Shown here: in pieces, positions 10,042 to 19,187 of the stretch
Numbering within the stretch: position 1 is the first letter of the stretch
Layout of the letters: each line of letters opens with the position of its first letter
DNA from: Paraburkholderia gardini
GTDB taxonomy: Bacteria; Pseudomonadota; Gammaproteobacteria; Burkholderiales; Burkholderiaceae
Reading direction: 5' to 3'
Assembly (NCBI RefSeq): GCF_907164575.1
Contig: NZ_CAJQYY010000012.1
Coordinates: 116,280 to 180,279, forward strand
Length of the DNA stretch: 64,000 nucleotides
Notes under the pieces: model-generated
Seen by the model: the letters and a program-made list of their open reading frames with translations, nothing else
Database searches by the model: none
Told to the model about the DNA's origin: nothing
Program-made: the position numbers and the translations under genes

Positions 10042-10914
10042 ATGAGCTGGCTCGACAAGCTGCTGCCGCCGAAAATCAAGCAAACCGATCCGAAAAGCCG
10101 CAAGGGGATTCCGGAAGGACTGTGGATCAAGTGCCCGTCGTGCGAAGCGGTGCTGTACCGCAACGACGTCGAGGCGAATCTGCACGTTTGCCCGAAGTGC
10201 GACCATCACATGCGTATCGGCGCGCGCGCGCGGCTCGACGGTTTGCTCGATCCGGAAGGCCGCTACGAAATCGGCCAGGAAATCCTGCCGGTCGACGCGC
10301 TCAAGTTCAAGGACAGCCGCAAATACCCGGATCGCCTGAAAGAGGCGATGGAAGACACCGACGAAACCGATGCGATGGTCGTCATGGGCGGCGCGATCCA
10401 CACGCTGCCGGTCGTGGTCGCGTGCTTCGAGTTCTCGTTCATGGGTGGCTCGATGGGCTCGGTGGTCGGCGAGCGCTTCGCGCGCGGCGCGCAGAACGCG
10501 CTCGAGCAGCAGGTGCCGTTCATCTGCTTCACCGCCTCGGGCGGCGCGCGGATGCAGGAAAGCCTGCTTTCGCTGATGCAGATGGCTAAAACCACGGCCA
10601 TGCTCACGAAGCTGTCAGATGCGAAACTCCCGTTTATCTCCGTGCTGACCGACCCGACGATGGGCGGCGTGTCGGCGAGCTTCGCGTTCCTGGGCGACGT
10701 CGTGATCGCCGAGCCGAAGGCGCTGATCGGCTTCGCCGGCCCGCGCGTGATCGAGCAGACCGTGCGCGAAAAGCTGCCGGAAGGCTTCCAGCGCGCCGAA
10801 TTCCTGATGACGAAGGGCGCGATCGACATGATCGTCGACCGTCGCAAGCTGCGCGAGGAGATCGCACAACTGATGGCGCTGCTCACGCGTCAGCCGGCCG
10901 ACGCCGTCGCCTGA
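10042..10914 (+). CDS. accD: acetyl-CoA carboxylase carboxyltransferase beta subunit
   Basis: Beta half of the carboxyltransferase that makes malonyl-CoA for fatty acid synthesis. 290 aa. The N-terminal zinc ribbon shows the paired cysteines CPSC ... CPKC at about residues 32-54. The carboxyltransferase core includes the conserved [18 protein letters not shown] and [13 protein letters not shown]. The C-terminus ([16 protein letters not shown]) is typical. The trpA-accD-folC order is common in proteobacteria. A GGGATACAAC leader lies before the ATG. Confidence 0.97.
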   Translation: MSWLDKLLPPKIKQTDPKSRKGIPEGLWIKCPSCEAVLYRNDVEANLHVCPKCDHHMRIGARARLDGLLDPEGRYEIGQEILPVDALKFKDSRKYPDRLKEAMEDTDETDAMVVMGGAIHTLPVVVACFEFSFMGGSMGSVVGERFARGAQNALEQQVPFICFTASGGARMQESLLSLMQMAKTTAMLTKLSDAKLPFISVLTDPTMGGVSASFAFLGDVVIAEPKALIGFAGPRVIEQTVREKLPEGFQRAEFLMTKGAIDMIVDRRKLREEIAQLMALLTRQPADAVA

Positions 10915-10972
10915 TCCAGTGACGATGCGCTTGCCGCCCGGGAGCGGCGATGCGCGCCAGATGTAAAAAAGA

Positions 10973-11004
10973 AGCGCGCCGCGAGAGCAATCGAGCGGCG
11001 CGCT
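10973..11004 (+). terminator. strong hairpin between accD and folC
   Basis: AGCGCGCCGC and GCGGCGCGCT form a perfect 10-bp stem with a 12-base loop. Six A precede it (10965-10970) and GTCGTTT follows. It is a probable but not textbook terminator, since the T-run is interrupted. Confidence 0.55.
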
Positions 11005-11062
11005 GTCGTTTCCGGGATAATGTTGGCCTTGCTGGTTAACCTGTCTTGTCCGGCTGGAACCG

Positions 11063-12373
11063 ATGACCTCATTTTCGACCCTCGACGCGTGGCTCACGCA
11101 TCTTGAATCCGCGCATCCTGTCGGCATCGACATGGGTCTCGCCCGCATCAACCAGGTGCGCGACGCGCTGCAATTCTCGTTCGACTGCCCGGTGATCACG
11201 GTCGGCGGCACCAACGGCAAGGGTTCGACGTGCGCGATCCTCGAATCGATCCTGCTGCGCGCGGGGTATAGCGTCGGGTGTCACACGTCGCCGCATCTGC
11301 TGACGTTCAACGAACGCGCGCGTGTGAACGGCCAGAACGCTACCGATGCCGAACTGCTGCCGCACTTCCACGCCGTGGAGCAGGCGCGCAGGAGTCTGCC
11401 CGAGCCCGTCTCGCTGACCTACTTCGAATTCACGACGCTTGCGATCATGCATCTGTTCGCGTCGCGCGGACTGGACGCGGTGATCTTCGAAGTCGGCCTT
11501 GGCGGCCGGCTGGACGCGGTCAATATTCTCGATACCGATTGCGCGATCATCACGAGTATCGACATTGATCACACCGATTACCTCGGCGATACGCGCGAAA
11601 AGATCGCCTTCGAGAAGGCCGGCATCTTCCGCGCGGGCAAGCCGGCGATCTGCGCCGATCCGGTCCCGCCGCAAACGCTGATCGATCACGCCGAAAAGAC
11701 GGGCGCCGACCTGTGGCTCTTTGGCCGTGACTTCCGCTACGAAGGGCAGGCGGGCAGCGAGCGTCAGCAATGGAGCTACGTCGGCCGGACGATGCGGCGC
11801 TCGGCGCTTGCGTATCCGGCGCTGCGTGGCGCGAACCAGCTGATCAACACGTCGGCGGCGCTCGCCGGCCTCGAAGCGCTGCGCGACCGTCTGCCGGTTT
11901 CCGCGCAGGACATCCGCCTGGGGCTCGCCAACGTCGAACTGGCGGGCCGTTTTCAGGTGTTGCCGGGGCTGCCGGCGGTCGTGCTGGATGTGGGCCACAA
12001 CCCGCATGCGGCGGCGGTGCTCGCGCAGAATCTCGGCAATATGGGCTATTTTCCGTACACATACGCGGTATTTGGCTCGATGCGCGACAAGGACATCGCT
12101 GGCATCCTGCAGCATCTGAAGGGCGAGATCGATCACTGGTGCGTGACGGATCTGCCGACGCCGCGCGGCGCCTCCGCCGTCCAGCTGGAGACGGCCTTGC
12201 GCGAAGCGGGTGTCGTGGATGGACCGGACAGCAGCGTGCAACGCTTCGAATCGCCTGCTGAAGCTTTTCAGGACGCACTAAAACGTGTGCCTGACAATGG
12301 TAGAATCGTGGTTTTCGGTAGCTTCTATACGGTGGCGGGTGTGATGGCCTACCGTAAATCGCAACAACACTGA
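11063..12373 (+). CDS. folC: dihydrofolate synthase / folylpolyglutamate synthase
   Basis: Adds glutamate to dihydropteroate and to folates. 436 aa, close to the E. coli enzyme. The Mur-ligase-type P-loop is VGGTNGKGSTCAILES (about residues 53-68). The folate-binding SPHLLTFNERARVNG and the omega-loop/ATP region DHTDYLGDTREKIAFEKAGI follow. The C-terminal ligase domain shows DVGHNPHAAAVLAQN. dedD starts 28 bases after the stop, matching the conserved folC-dedD-cvpA-purF order. Confidence 0.96.
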   Translation: MTSFSTLDAWLTHLESAHPVGIDMGLARINQVRDALQFSFDCPVITVGGTNGKGSTCAILESILLRAGYSVGCHTSPHLLTFNERARVNGQNATDAELLPHFHAVEQARRSLPEPVSLTYFEFTTLAIMHLFASRGLDAVIFEVGLGGRLDAVNILDTDCAIITSIDIDHTDYLGDTREKIAFEKAGIFRAGKPAICADPVPPQTLIDHAEKTGADLWLFGRDFRYEGQAGSERQQWSYVGRTMRRSALAYPALRGANQLINTSAALAGLEALRDRLPVSAQDIRLGLANVELAGRFQVLPGLPAVVLDVGHNPHAAAVLAQNLGNMGYFPYTYAVFGSMRDKDIAGILQHLKGEIDHWCVTDLPTPRGASAVQLETALREAGVVDGPDSSVQRFESPAEAFQDALKRVPDNGRIVVFGSFYTVAGVMAYRKSQQH

Positions 12374-12401
12374 ACGCGCGCAGCCTCGAACCAGGCCATT
12401 C

Positions 12402-13271
12402 ATGGGAATTTTCTCGTTCGGTAAGAAAGACGACGCGCCCAGCCGGCGTGGCGCAAACTCCAGTTCAAGCAGGACCACCCGTGGCGAGCGGGTGGAGCGG
12501 CGGACCCGCCGCACGGAGCGGTCCAGCGACGCGGATGCGATGCTGCTCGACCCTACACTTCCCGAGAAGCAACGCGCCCGGCGCCGGCTGGTAGGCGCGA
12601 TCGCGCTGGTGGTGGCCGCGGTCGTCGTATTGCCGATGGTGCTCGATTCGCACCCGAAGCCCGTCACCGACGACATCTCGATCGATATTCCAGCCCGCCC
12701 TGTGCCGAAGGCCAGCGCGGACACCGAAGACACGCAGGCAGGTGTCGCACCTGACAATCCGCCGGTTGACAAGGCGCTCTCCGCTTCGAGTCCGGCTCCG
12801 GCTGAAGCGAAGCGGGACGCGGTTGCGAAGGCGCCGGCCACACCGGCCACGAAACAGGCCGCCGCGCCGGAGATGAACGCGAACACGGCAGCGAAGCCGG
12901 CAAAGCCGCAGGCACCGGTTGTCGCGGCGAACCCGGCACCTCAGACAAAACCCTCGACGAAACCTGCGCAGACCGCGGCGACCGCCGCCGCGGCAGACGC
13001 CGATTCCGGCACGCCGGCCATGCCGCCTGGCAGTCGTTTCGCCGTGCAGCTCGGCTCGTTTCCGGACGACGCGAGCGCACATAACTGGGCAACGAAGTTG
13101 AAAGCGGCGGGCGTACCCGCATATACCGAGCGTCGGAAGCAATCCGACGGTTCGATGCGTACGTTGCTGCGCGCCGGGCCGTTCGCGGACCGGGCGGCGG
13201 CATCGGCGGCGATCGCGAAGGTACGTGAAGCGGGCCTGACGTCAGGCGCGAACAACGGCGCTGCACAGTAA
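12402..13271 (+). CDS. dedD: SPOR-domain membrane protein (DedD-like)
   Basis: Single-pass inner-membrane protein whose periplasmic SPOR domain binds denuded glycan at the septum. 289 aa. The basic N-terminal cytoplasmic part (to about residue 66) precedes one transmembrane helix (LVGAIALVVAAVVVLPMVL). A long Ala/Pro/Lys-rich linker follows, then the SPOR domain (RFAVQLGSFPDDASAHNWATK ... LRAGPFADRAAASAAIAKV) over about residues 208-285. It lies 7 bases before cvpA, so these are probably one operon. Confidence 0.9.
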   Translation: MGIFSFGKKDDAPSRRGANSSSSRTTRGERVERRTRRTERSSDADAMLLDPTLPEKQRARRRLVGAIALVVAAVVVLPMVLDSHPKPVTDDISIDIPARPVPKASADTEDTQAGVAPDNPPVDKALSASSPAPAEAKRDAVAKAPATPATKQAAAPEMNANTAAKPAKPQAPVVAANPAPQTKPSTKPAQTAATAAAADADSGTPAMPPGSRFAVQLGSFPDDASAHNWATKLKAAGVPAYTERRKQSDGSMRTLLRAGPFADRAAASAAIAKVREAGLTSGANNGAAQ

Positions 13272-13278
13272 GCCGCCA

Positions 13279-13773
13279 ATGTTCACTGCCTTCGACTACG
13301 CTGTAATGGCGGTCATCGGCCTGTCGGCGCTACGCGGTACGTGGCGCGGGTTTTTGTCCGAAGTGTTCGGGCTGATTGGCTGGATTGCCGCGTTTCTGAT
13401 TGCTTGCCGCTTTGTCGGCTATGTCGTGCCGTATATCCCGGCTACGTGGCCGGGCGGCCCGCTGACCCAGTGGCTGATCGCCTTCGCGGTGATCGTGATC
13501 GGTGTGGTGCTGGTGGCAGGCGTCGCGAACGCGCTGCTCAGCCGGCTCGTGCAGGCGACCGGCCTCTCCGGCGTCGACCGGTCGCTGGGTTTGATGTTCG
13601 GCCTCGTGCGCGGGGTCGTTCTGGTGCTGATTCTGGTCGCGCTCGCGGGACTGACCGAACTGCCCCAGCAGGAATTCTGGCAACACGCCTTGCTGCGGCC
13701 CTACGCCGAGAAAGGTGTGCAGGAACTGAAACCGCTGCTTCCCGAGACACTCGCCGCCTACGTCCGTGTGTGA
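13279..13773 (+). CDS. cvpA: CvpA family inner-membrane protein
   Basis: 164-aa hydrophobic protein with about four transmembrane helices (for example LIGWIAAFLIACRFVGYVV and LIAFAVIVIGVVLVAGVANAL) and the family pattern GTWRGFLSEVFGLIGW near the N-terminus and DRSLGLMFGLVRGVVLVL in the middle. CvpA is named for colicin V production; recent work on relatives points to envelope homeostasis. It is flanked by dedD and purF as in E. coli. Confidence 0.93.
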   Translation: MFTAFDYAVMAVIGLSALRGTWRGFLSEVFGLIGWIAAFLIACRFVGYVVPYIPATWPGGPLTQWLIAFAVIVIGVVLVAGVANALLSRLVQATGLSGVDRSLGLMFGLVRGVVLVLILVALAGLTELPQQEFWQHALLRPYAEKGVQELKPLLPETLAAYVRV

Positions 13774-13887
13774 CGTTCAACAGAGGGCAGGTGTCGCGGA
13801 AAGCCTGCAGCACCCCGGCGGAGTCCGGCTGCCCTGGCGGCACCGGTCCACGGCCGTTATGAATTGTGTACCTTTGAAGGACATGCC

Positions 13888-15435
13888 ATGTGCGGCATCG
13901 TAGGCGTAGTTTCTCAATCCCCGGTCAACCAGCTGATCTATGACAGCCTGCTGCTCCTGCAGCATCGCGGTCAGGACGCCGCCGGCATCGCCACGGCGAA
14001 CGGCAGCAACTTCCACATGCACAAGGCCAACGGCATGGTGCGCGACGTGTTCCGCACGCGCAACATGCGCAGCCTGCCGGGTACCACCGGCATCGGCCAG
14101 GTGCGCTACCCGACGGCCGGTTCGGCATCGAGCGAAGAGGAAGCCCAGCCGTTCTACGTGAACGCACCGTTCGGCATCATCCTTGCCCACAACGGCAATC
14201 TGACCAACTGGCAGCAGCTGAAAGACGAGATGTTCCGCGTCGATCGCCGCCACATCAATACCAACTCCGACACCGAAGTGATGCTGAACGTGCTCGCGCA
14301 CGAACTGCAGCTGTCGAGCTCGGGCCTGCAACTCGATCCGGCCGCGCTCTTCAAGGCAGTGTCGGGCGTGCATCGCCGGGTGCGCGGGTCGTATGCGATT
14401 GTTTCGCTGATCGTCGGTTACGGCCTGCTCGCGTTCCGTGACCCGTTCGGCATCCGTCCGCTGTGTCTCGGCAAGCAGGAAACGCCGGAGGGCATCGAAT
14501 GGATCCTGGCGTCGGAATCGGTGGCGATCGAAGGTATTGGCTTCGAATTCGTGCGCGATATCGAGCCGGGCGAAGCGGTCTTCATCGACCTCGAAGGCAA
14601 CTTCCACGCACAGCAATGCGCGACGGCCCCGAGCCTGAACCCGTGCATTTTCGAACTGGTGTATCTGGCGCGTCCGGACTCGGTGCTCGACGGCGTGCCG
14701 GTGTACAACGTGCGTCTGCGCATGGGCGACTACCTCGCCGAGAAGATCCGGCGCGAACTGCCTGACGTCGCGATCGACGTCGTGATGCCGATTCCCGATT
14801 CGTCGCGTCCGGCCGCGATGCAGGTCGCGAAGAAGCTGGGCGTCGAATATCGCGAAGGGTTCTTCAAGAACCGTTACGTCGGCCGTACGTTCATCATGCC
14901 CGGCCAGGCCGTGCGCAAGAAATCGGTGCGCCAGAAACTGAACGCGATGGGTATCGAGTTCAAGGGCAAGAACGTGCTGATCGTCGACGATTCGATTGTG
15001 CGTGGTACCACGTCGCACGAAATCGTGCAGATGGCGCGCGATGCAGGCGCGAACAAGGTGATCTTCGCTTCGGCGGCGCCGCCGGTGAAGTTCCCGAACG
15101 TCTACGGCATCGATATGCCGACGCGCGGTGAACTCGTCGCCCACGGCCGCACCGATGAGGAAGTGGCGCGCATGATTGGCGCTGACCATCTCGTTTATCA
15201 GGACGTTGACGCGCTGAAGCAGGCGGTTCGCGATATCAACCCGGCGCTGAAGACGTTCGAAGCGTCGTGCTTCGACGGCAACTACATCACCGGCGATGTC
15301 ACGACCGAGTACCTCGATCGCATCGAGAGGGCTCGTCTTGCGCCTTCCGCGCAATCGGACCGCGACGCGGCGAGCGAAGCGATCGACGGCGGCGCCGCGC
15401 GTTCGCAATTGCATCTGCAACTGTCGGTCGAGTAA
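13888..15435 (+). CDS. purF: amidophosphoribosyltransferase
   Basis: First committed step of purine synthesis: PRPP plus glutamine to phosphoribosylamine. The ATG at 13888 gives 515 aa and puts the nucleophile Cys at position 2 (MCGIVGVVSQ) after Met removal; the longer frame from 13864 would bury it, so it is not the start. A GAAGGA ribosome site precedes. The glutaminase part shows IGQVRYPTAGSAS. The phosphoribosyltransferase motif is VLIVDDSIVRGTTS near residue 370. The C-terminal 30 residues are variable. A putative riboswitch lies downstream before metZ. Confidence 0.97.
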   Translation: MCGIVGVVSQSPVNQLIYDSLLLLQHRGQDAAGIATANGSNFHMHKANGMVRDVFRTRNMRSLPGTTGIGQVRYPTAGSASSEEEAQPFYVNAPFGIILAHNGNLTNWQQLKDEMFRVDRRHINTNSDTEVMLNVLAHELQLSSSGLQLDPAALFKAVSGVHRRVRGSYAIVSLIVGYGLLAFRDPFGIRPLCLGKQETPEGIEWILASESVAIEGIGFEFVRDIEPGEAVFIDLEGNFHAQQCATAPSLNPCIFELVYLARPDSVLDGVPVYNVRLRMGDYLAEKIRRELPDVAIDVVMPIPDSSRPAAMQVAKKLGVEYREGFFKNRYVGRTFIMPGQAVRKKSVRQKLNAMGIEFKGKNVLIVDDSIVRGTTSHEIVQMARDAGANKVIFASAAPPVKFPNVYGIDMPTRGELVAHGRTDEEVARMIGADHLVYQDVDALKQAVRDINPALKTFEASCFDGNYITGDVTTEYLDRIERARLAPSAQSDRDAASEAIDGGAARSQLHLQLSVE

Positions 15436-15496
15436 GGCTGCATGCGTGGCGCGATTGCCGGATGCACGGTACGCACCGCGCGTGTTAGGATGGCGG

Positions 15497-15553
15497 CTTG
15501 CGTCGATTTGAACTCAGCTTGCGGACGCGGGGCAACCCAAAACAGCTAAAGCG
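15497..15553 (+). ncRNA. candidate SAM-II-type riboswitch aptamer upstream of metZ
   Basis: The sequence fits the SAM-II (metA/SAM_alpha) pseudoknot layout as I remember it. P1 is GCGTC at 15500-15504 paired with GACGC at 15524-15528. The loop contains ATTTGA (15506-15511) and GCTTGC (15517-15522). A mini-hairpin GGG-CAA-CCC (15530-15538) is followed by AAAACA and the hallmark GCTAAAG (15545-15551). SAM-II aptamers regulate metA, metX and metZ genes, so the position before metZ supports the call. A terminator at 15608-15642 could be the expression platform. A covariance-model search would decide. Confidence 0.6.
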
Positions 15554-15607
15554 AACGGTGGTGAAACAGCAATACGCCATCGACGCTCCAGCTTTCCCCC
15601 GCACATG

Positions 15608-15642
15608 AAGCCCGCTTATGCCGACGCAAAGCGGGCTTTTTT
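15608..15642 (+). terminator. intrinsic terminator between purF and metZ
   Basis: AAGCCCGCTT and AAGCGGGCTT form a perfect 10-bp stem with an 11-base loop ending in a run of six T. It lies downstream of the putative SAM aptamer and 78 bases before metZ, so it may be the controlled terminator of a riboswitch. CCCGC in its left arm is complementary to GCGGG at 15527-15531 next to the aptamer P1, a possible antiterminator pairing (inference). Confidence 0.85.
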
Positions 15643-15720
15643 GTCGCTGCCGTCTGTGAACGCGTGATCGGTTTCGTGCGTGTGCAGGCGCCAGCTCAGG
15701 AAAACGGAAACAGAAAGAAC

Positions 15721-16911
15721 ATGGACGACTCCCTTAACTTCGACACTCTCGCGGTGCGCTCAGGCACGCTGCGTAGCGAATTCAACGAACATTCGGAAGC
15801 GATCTTCCTCACGTCGAGCTTCTGCTTTTCGAGCGCCGCCGAAGCCGCCGACCGCTTCAGGCATTCCGAAGACTATTACACGTACTCGCGCTTCACGAAC
15901 CCGACGGTGACGATGTTCCAGGACCGTCTGGCCGCGCTCGAAGGCGGCGAGGCGTGCATGGCCACCGCATCGGGCATGAGCGCGATCATGTCGGTGGTGA
16001 TGGCGGCATTGCAGGCGGGCGATCACCTTGTCAGTTCGCAGAGCCTGTTCGGTTCCACGCTCGGCATGTTCTCGCAGATCTTCAGCAGGTTCGGCATCAC
16101 GACGACCTTCGTCGATCCGAACGATCTCGACGCCTGGAAAAACGCAGTGCGTCCGGAGACAAAGATGTTCTTCCTCGAAACGCCGTCGAATCCGCTCACG
16201 GAAGTCGCCGATATCGAAGCGGTCGGCAAGATCGCGAAATCGGTGAACGCGCTGTTCGTGGTCGACAACTGCTTCTGCAGCCCGGCGTTGCAGCAGCCGC
16301 TGAAGCTGGGCGCGGACGTCGTCATGCATTCGGCGACCAAGTTCCTCGACGGTCAGGGTCGCGTGCTGGGCGGCGCGCTTGTCGGCTCGAAGCAGTTCAT
16401 CATGGAAAAGGTGTTTCCGTTCGTGCGCAGCACGGGCCCGACGCTGTCGGCGTTCAATGCGTGGGTGCTGCTGAAGGGCATGGAAACGTTGTCGCTGCGG
16501 GTGGAAAAGCAGTCGGCGAACGCGCTTGAAATCGCGCGCTGGCTCGAGGCGCATCCGGCCGTGAACCGCGTGTTCTATCCGGGCCTCGAATCGCATCCGC
16601 AATATGCGATCGCGAAACGTCAGCAGAAGGCGGGCGGCGCGGTTGTGTCGTTCGAGCTGAAGGGCGATTCGCCCGAAGCGATGCAGGCGAATGCCTGGCG
16701 TGTGATAGACAACACGAAGATCTGCTCGATCACCGGCAATCTCGGCGATACGCGTACCACGATCACGCATCCGGCGACGACCACGCATGGCCGAGTGACG
16801 CCGGAAGCGCGGGCGGCAGCGGGCATCACGGAAGGGCTGATCCGCCTCGCTGTCGGCCTCGAAAACCCGGACGACATTCGCAACGATCTGGCGCGCGGGC
16901 TGGCTGTTTGA
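15721..16911 (+). CDS. metZ: O-succinylhomoserine sulfhydrylase
   Basis: PLP enzyme of the Cys/Met-metabolism family that makes homocysteine directly from O-succinylhomoserine and sulfide. The ATG at 15721 gives 396 aa; an upstream start at 15664 adds non-conserved residues. Motifs include YYTYSRFTNPTV, the PLP-phosphate-binding ATASGMSAI, and the Schiff-base lysine in HSATKFLDGQGRV. The C-terminal GLIRLAVGLENPDDI is typical. The SAM-II-like aptamer upstream suggests repression by S-adenosylmethionine. MetB and MetC are relatives, but the overall pattern and genome context after purF fit MetZ best. Confidence 0.92.
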   Translation: MDDSLNFDTLAVRSGTLRSEFNEHSEAIFLTSSFCFSSAAEAADRFRHSEDYYTYSRFTNPTVTMFQDRLAALEGGEACMATASGMSAIMSVVMAALQAGDHLVSSQSLFGSTLGMFSQIFSRFGITTTFVDPNDLDAWKNAVRPETKMFFLETPSNPLTEVADIEAVGKIAKSVNALFVVDNCFCSPALQQPLKLGADVVMHSATKFLDGQGRVLGGALVGSKQFIMEKVFPFVRSTGPTLSAFNAWVLLKGMETLSLRVEKQSANALEIARWLEAHPAVNRVFYPGLESHPQYAIAKRQQKAGGAVVSFELKGDSPEAMQANAWRVIDNTKICSITGNLGDTRTTITHPATTTHGRVTPEARAAAGITEGLIRLAVGLENPDDIRNDLARGLAV

Positions 16912-16990
16912 ATGGTGTGAGATGGCGCGTTGGGGCGTGGGCTTTGCTCATGCGCTGGCGCTTCTTCGGCCTGGTGCGTGCGCCTGGCGT

Positions 16991-17782
16991 TTAGTGCTGA
17001 AGCGCGCGCCACTGGCCGGGCGCAAGCCCGAAACGCCGTGTGAAAGCGTGCGTGAACGCGCTCTGGTCGCCGAAGCCGATGTCGAGCGCGATGTCCGACA
17101 GCGTGTGCCGTGGATCCGCCAGCAGCGCAAGCGACGTATCGAGCCGCAACCGTTGCAGATAACGATGAGGCGTTTCGCCAAACGCTTCGATGAAAAGCTG
17201 ATGAAAACGCCGCATCCCGAAGCCGCAATGCGCGGCGAGATCGGCGATGCGCAACGGCTCGGACAGGCGCGCGCGCAACCAGCGGTCGATGCGAACGAAA
17301 TCGAGCCCATAGGCGGGCAGCGCACCGGCGCCTGATCCTGTGGCGCCAGAATCGGACAGAATCGCCGCGCAGAGCCGCGCAGCGGCATTCCAGTTGAACT
17401 GGCGCACCCATGCTTCGTCGCCGGCATACGCAGCGCCTGTGGCGCTGGCAGCGACGGTGCGTACGAGCTCCGTCAGCGAGCCGTCGATCCCGACAGCGCG
17501 TGCACGGTCGAACAGCCGTTGCGGCACGGCGAGCGACGCCGCCGGCAGATCAAGTACAAGTTGCCGGTTCTCGCCGATGCCCGCGTAATCGTGACGTGAG
17601 CCAGCTGGAATCAGCCAGGCCGAACGGCTGTCGATCTCCTGGCCGACGCCGTCCACGGCCATCACCATCGCGCCGTCGAGCCCGAGTACGACCTGATGAA
17701 AGTCGTGCACATCGGTCGCCTCGATCGCGCCAAAGCGGCGCAATGAAACGGTGGGCCTGGCGACGGCAGCGTGGTGACCCAT
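16991..17782 (-). CDS. AraC family transcriptional regulator
   Basis: 263-aa regulator with an N-terminal cupin-like sensing part (about residues 1-130, including DSRSAWLIPAGSRHDYAG) and a C-terminal double helix-turn-helix over about residues 163-260. The latter shows RIADLAAHCGFGMRRFHQLF and the family signature LSDIALDIGFGDQSAFTHAF followed by RRFGLAPGQWR. It starts 14 bases downstream of the fkbP-type gene on the same strand, so the two are probably co-transcribed. The inducer is not evident. It is convergent with metZ. Confidence 0.9.
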   Translation of the reverse strand: MGHHAAVARPTVSLRRFGAIEATDVHDFHQVVLGLDGAMVMAVDGVGQEIDSRSAWLIPAGSRHDYAGIGENRQLVLDLPAASLAVPQRLFDRARAVGIDGSLTELVRTVAASATGAAYAGDEAWVRQFNWNAAARLCAAILSDSGATGSGAGALPAYGLDFVRIDRWLRARLSEPLRIADLAAHCGFGMRRFHQLFIEAFGETPHRYLQRLRLDTSLALLADPRHTLSDIALDIGFGDQSAFTHAFTRRFGLAPGQWRALQH

Positions 17783-17796
17783 CTTTCAGAACGCGA

Positions 17797-18138
17797 TCAG
17801 ACGTCCAGCAGTTCGACTTCGAACACGAGCGTTGCATTCGGCGGAATCACGCCGCCCGCACCGCGTACGCCGTAGCCGAGTTGCGGCGGAATGGTCAGGC
17901 GGCGCACGCCACCGACTTTCATGCCCTGCACGCCCTCGTCCCAGCCCTTGATGACCATGCCGCCGCCGAGCACGAAGGCGAACGGATCGTTACGGTCCTT
18001 GCTCGAATCGAATTTCTGGCCATCGGTGAGCCAGCCGGTGTAATGGACGCTGACGGTCTTGCCAGCCTGCGCTTCAGTACCGGTGCCTTCGGTCAGGTCT
18101 TCGTATTTCAGGCCGGATTCGGTCGTGACAATCGACAT
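17797..18138 (-). CDS. FKBP-type peptidyl-prolyl cis-trans isomerase
   Basis: Small single-domain FKBP of 113 aa that isomerises Xaa-Pro bonds. The full fold is present: [50 protein letters not shown] and the terminal [10 protein letters not shown]. There is no signal peptide, so it acts in the cytosol. Its length matches the short FKBPs widespread in Burkholderia and Neisseria. A GGAG ribosome site (AGGAGTTCCCC on the minus strand) lies before the ATG at 18138. Confidence 0.95.
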   Translation of the reverse strand: MSIVTTESGLKYEDLTEGTGTEAQAGKTVSVHYTGWLTDGQKFDSSKDRNDPFAFVLGGGMVIKGWDEGVQGMKVGGVRRLTIPPQLGYGVRGAGGVIPPNATLVFEVELLDV

Positions 18139-18269
18139 GGGGAACTCCTCGAGACAGATCGTTCAAAACCGACATTGTAGGCGCGTTGCCCCTGCGCCCG
18201 CCAGCCGGCCATCCGGACTATGCCATCTGGCCGGGGGCGTTTCGTGGCGGGCGCGGCACCGCCCGTGCC

Positions 18270-18275
18270 TATAAT
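18270..18275 (+). promoter_or_regulatory. -10 element upstream of the kinase-like gene
   Basis: A perfect TATAAT in otherwise GC-rich DNA lies 44 bases before the GTG start at 18320. No good -35 is visible 17 bases upstream. Confidence 0.45.
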
Positions 18276-18319
18276 GTGGCTTTGTTTTCGCGCACGCATT
18301 GCGCACCAGGATTTCGATC

Positions 18320-19099
18320 GTGACAACGTTTTTCAGCGGCACCCAGCAACCCGCCACGGCGCAGCCAGTCTCGCCGGACAGTGAACGTACCGCGCATCTT
18401 TGCGCCGAGGCCGCGCTTTTCATGCGCGATCATGTGTTGTCCCTCGTGTCGCATGATCTGCGCAGTCCGCTGAACGCGATTCACAGCTGGGCCTATGTAC
18501 TTGAACGCAAGCTCGATGCGGGCGACGCCACGGCGCAGCGCGCCATTGCCGGCATCCGCAGCGGCGTCGACCAGCAGGTCAAGCTGCTGGAGTCGCTCGT
18601 CGACGCGACACGTGCCGAAACAAAGTCGCTTGCGCTTAACCGCGCGCCGTTTGCATTGCCCGCCATGATCGACGCGGCGCTCGACGCGGTCCGCACGCCG
18701 TTTGCTCAGGCGCGCGCGGTCGCTGTCACGTCCGGTTCGACACTCGCGGGCGAGCCGCTCAACGGCGACGCCGCGCGCCTCGCGCAGGCCCTGTGGCTGA
18801 TGCTGACGTTCGCCGTCGAATCCAGCGCCCGCGAAACCGGCGTCGTGCTCGAAAGCACGCTCGACGGCACCCTGTGGCAGGCAACGGTCGCGTTCACACC
18901 GGCGCCGGCCGCGCTCCACGACGCCACGCTTGCGCATCTGCTCGAAGCGTTCGCGCGACGCCAGGCGCAGGAACCGCGCGAAGCGGGGCGCATTGCGTGG
19001 GTACTGGCGTTGTGCAAACGCGTCGCCGAGGCCCACGGCGGCAAGTTCGAGCAGCATGAAGAGGCGCTCGTGCTGCGCGTTCCGCTCGCTGCCGCATGA
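18320..19099 (+). CDS. histidine-kinase-like protein with a degenerate ATPase domain
   Basis: About 259 aa from the GTG at 18320 (a TTG at 18299 would add 7 residues). The dimerisation/phosphoacceptor helix is intact: LSLVSHDLRSPLNAIHSW carries the H-box histidine at about residue 46. Where the N-box should be, the sequence reads RLAQALWLMLTFAVES without the Asn residues, and the usual DxGxG and GxGLGL glycine boxes are absent. There is no transmembrane helix or receiver domain. It therefore probably cannot bind ATP normally; it could be a phosphotransfer or dimerisation partner, or an anti-kinase. No response regulator gene is adjacent. Confidence 0.75.
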   Translation: MTTFFSGTQQPATAQPVSPDSERTAHLCAEAALFMRDHVLSLVSHDLRSPLNAIHSWAYVLERKLDAGDATAQRAIAGIRSGVDQQVKLLESLVDATRAETKSLALNRAPFALPAMIDAALDAVRTPFAQARAVAVTSGSTLAGEPLNGDAARLAQALWLMLTFAVESSARETGVVLESTLDGTLWQATVAFTPAPAALHDATLAHLLEAFARRQAQEPREAGRIAWVLALCKRVAEAHGGKFEQHEEALVLRVPLAAA

Positions 19100-19187
19100 C
19101 CGGATTCGTGCGCTTCCGCCGGGGGATCTGCTTTCATCAATCTTTCAGCCTCTATACTGGCGACTTTTGTTTCCGGAGCCTTCTGCC

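Noticed and set aside
13777..15420. 547-codon minus-strand frame opposite purF
   Set aside because: It is the complement of a perfectly conserved purF; its His/Arg-rich product is typical of a shadow frame.
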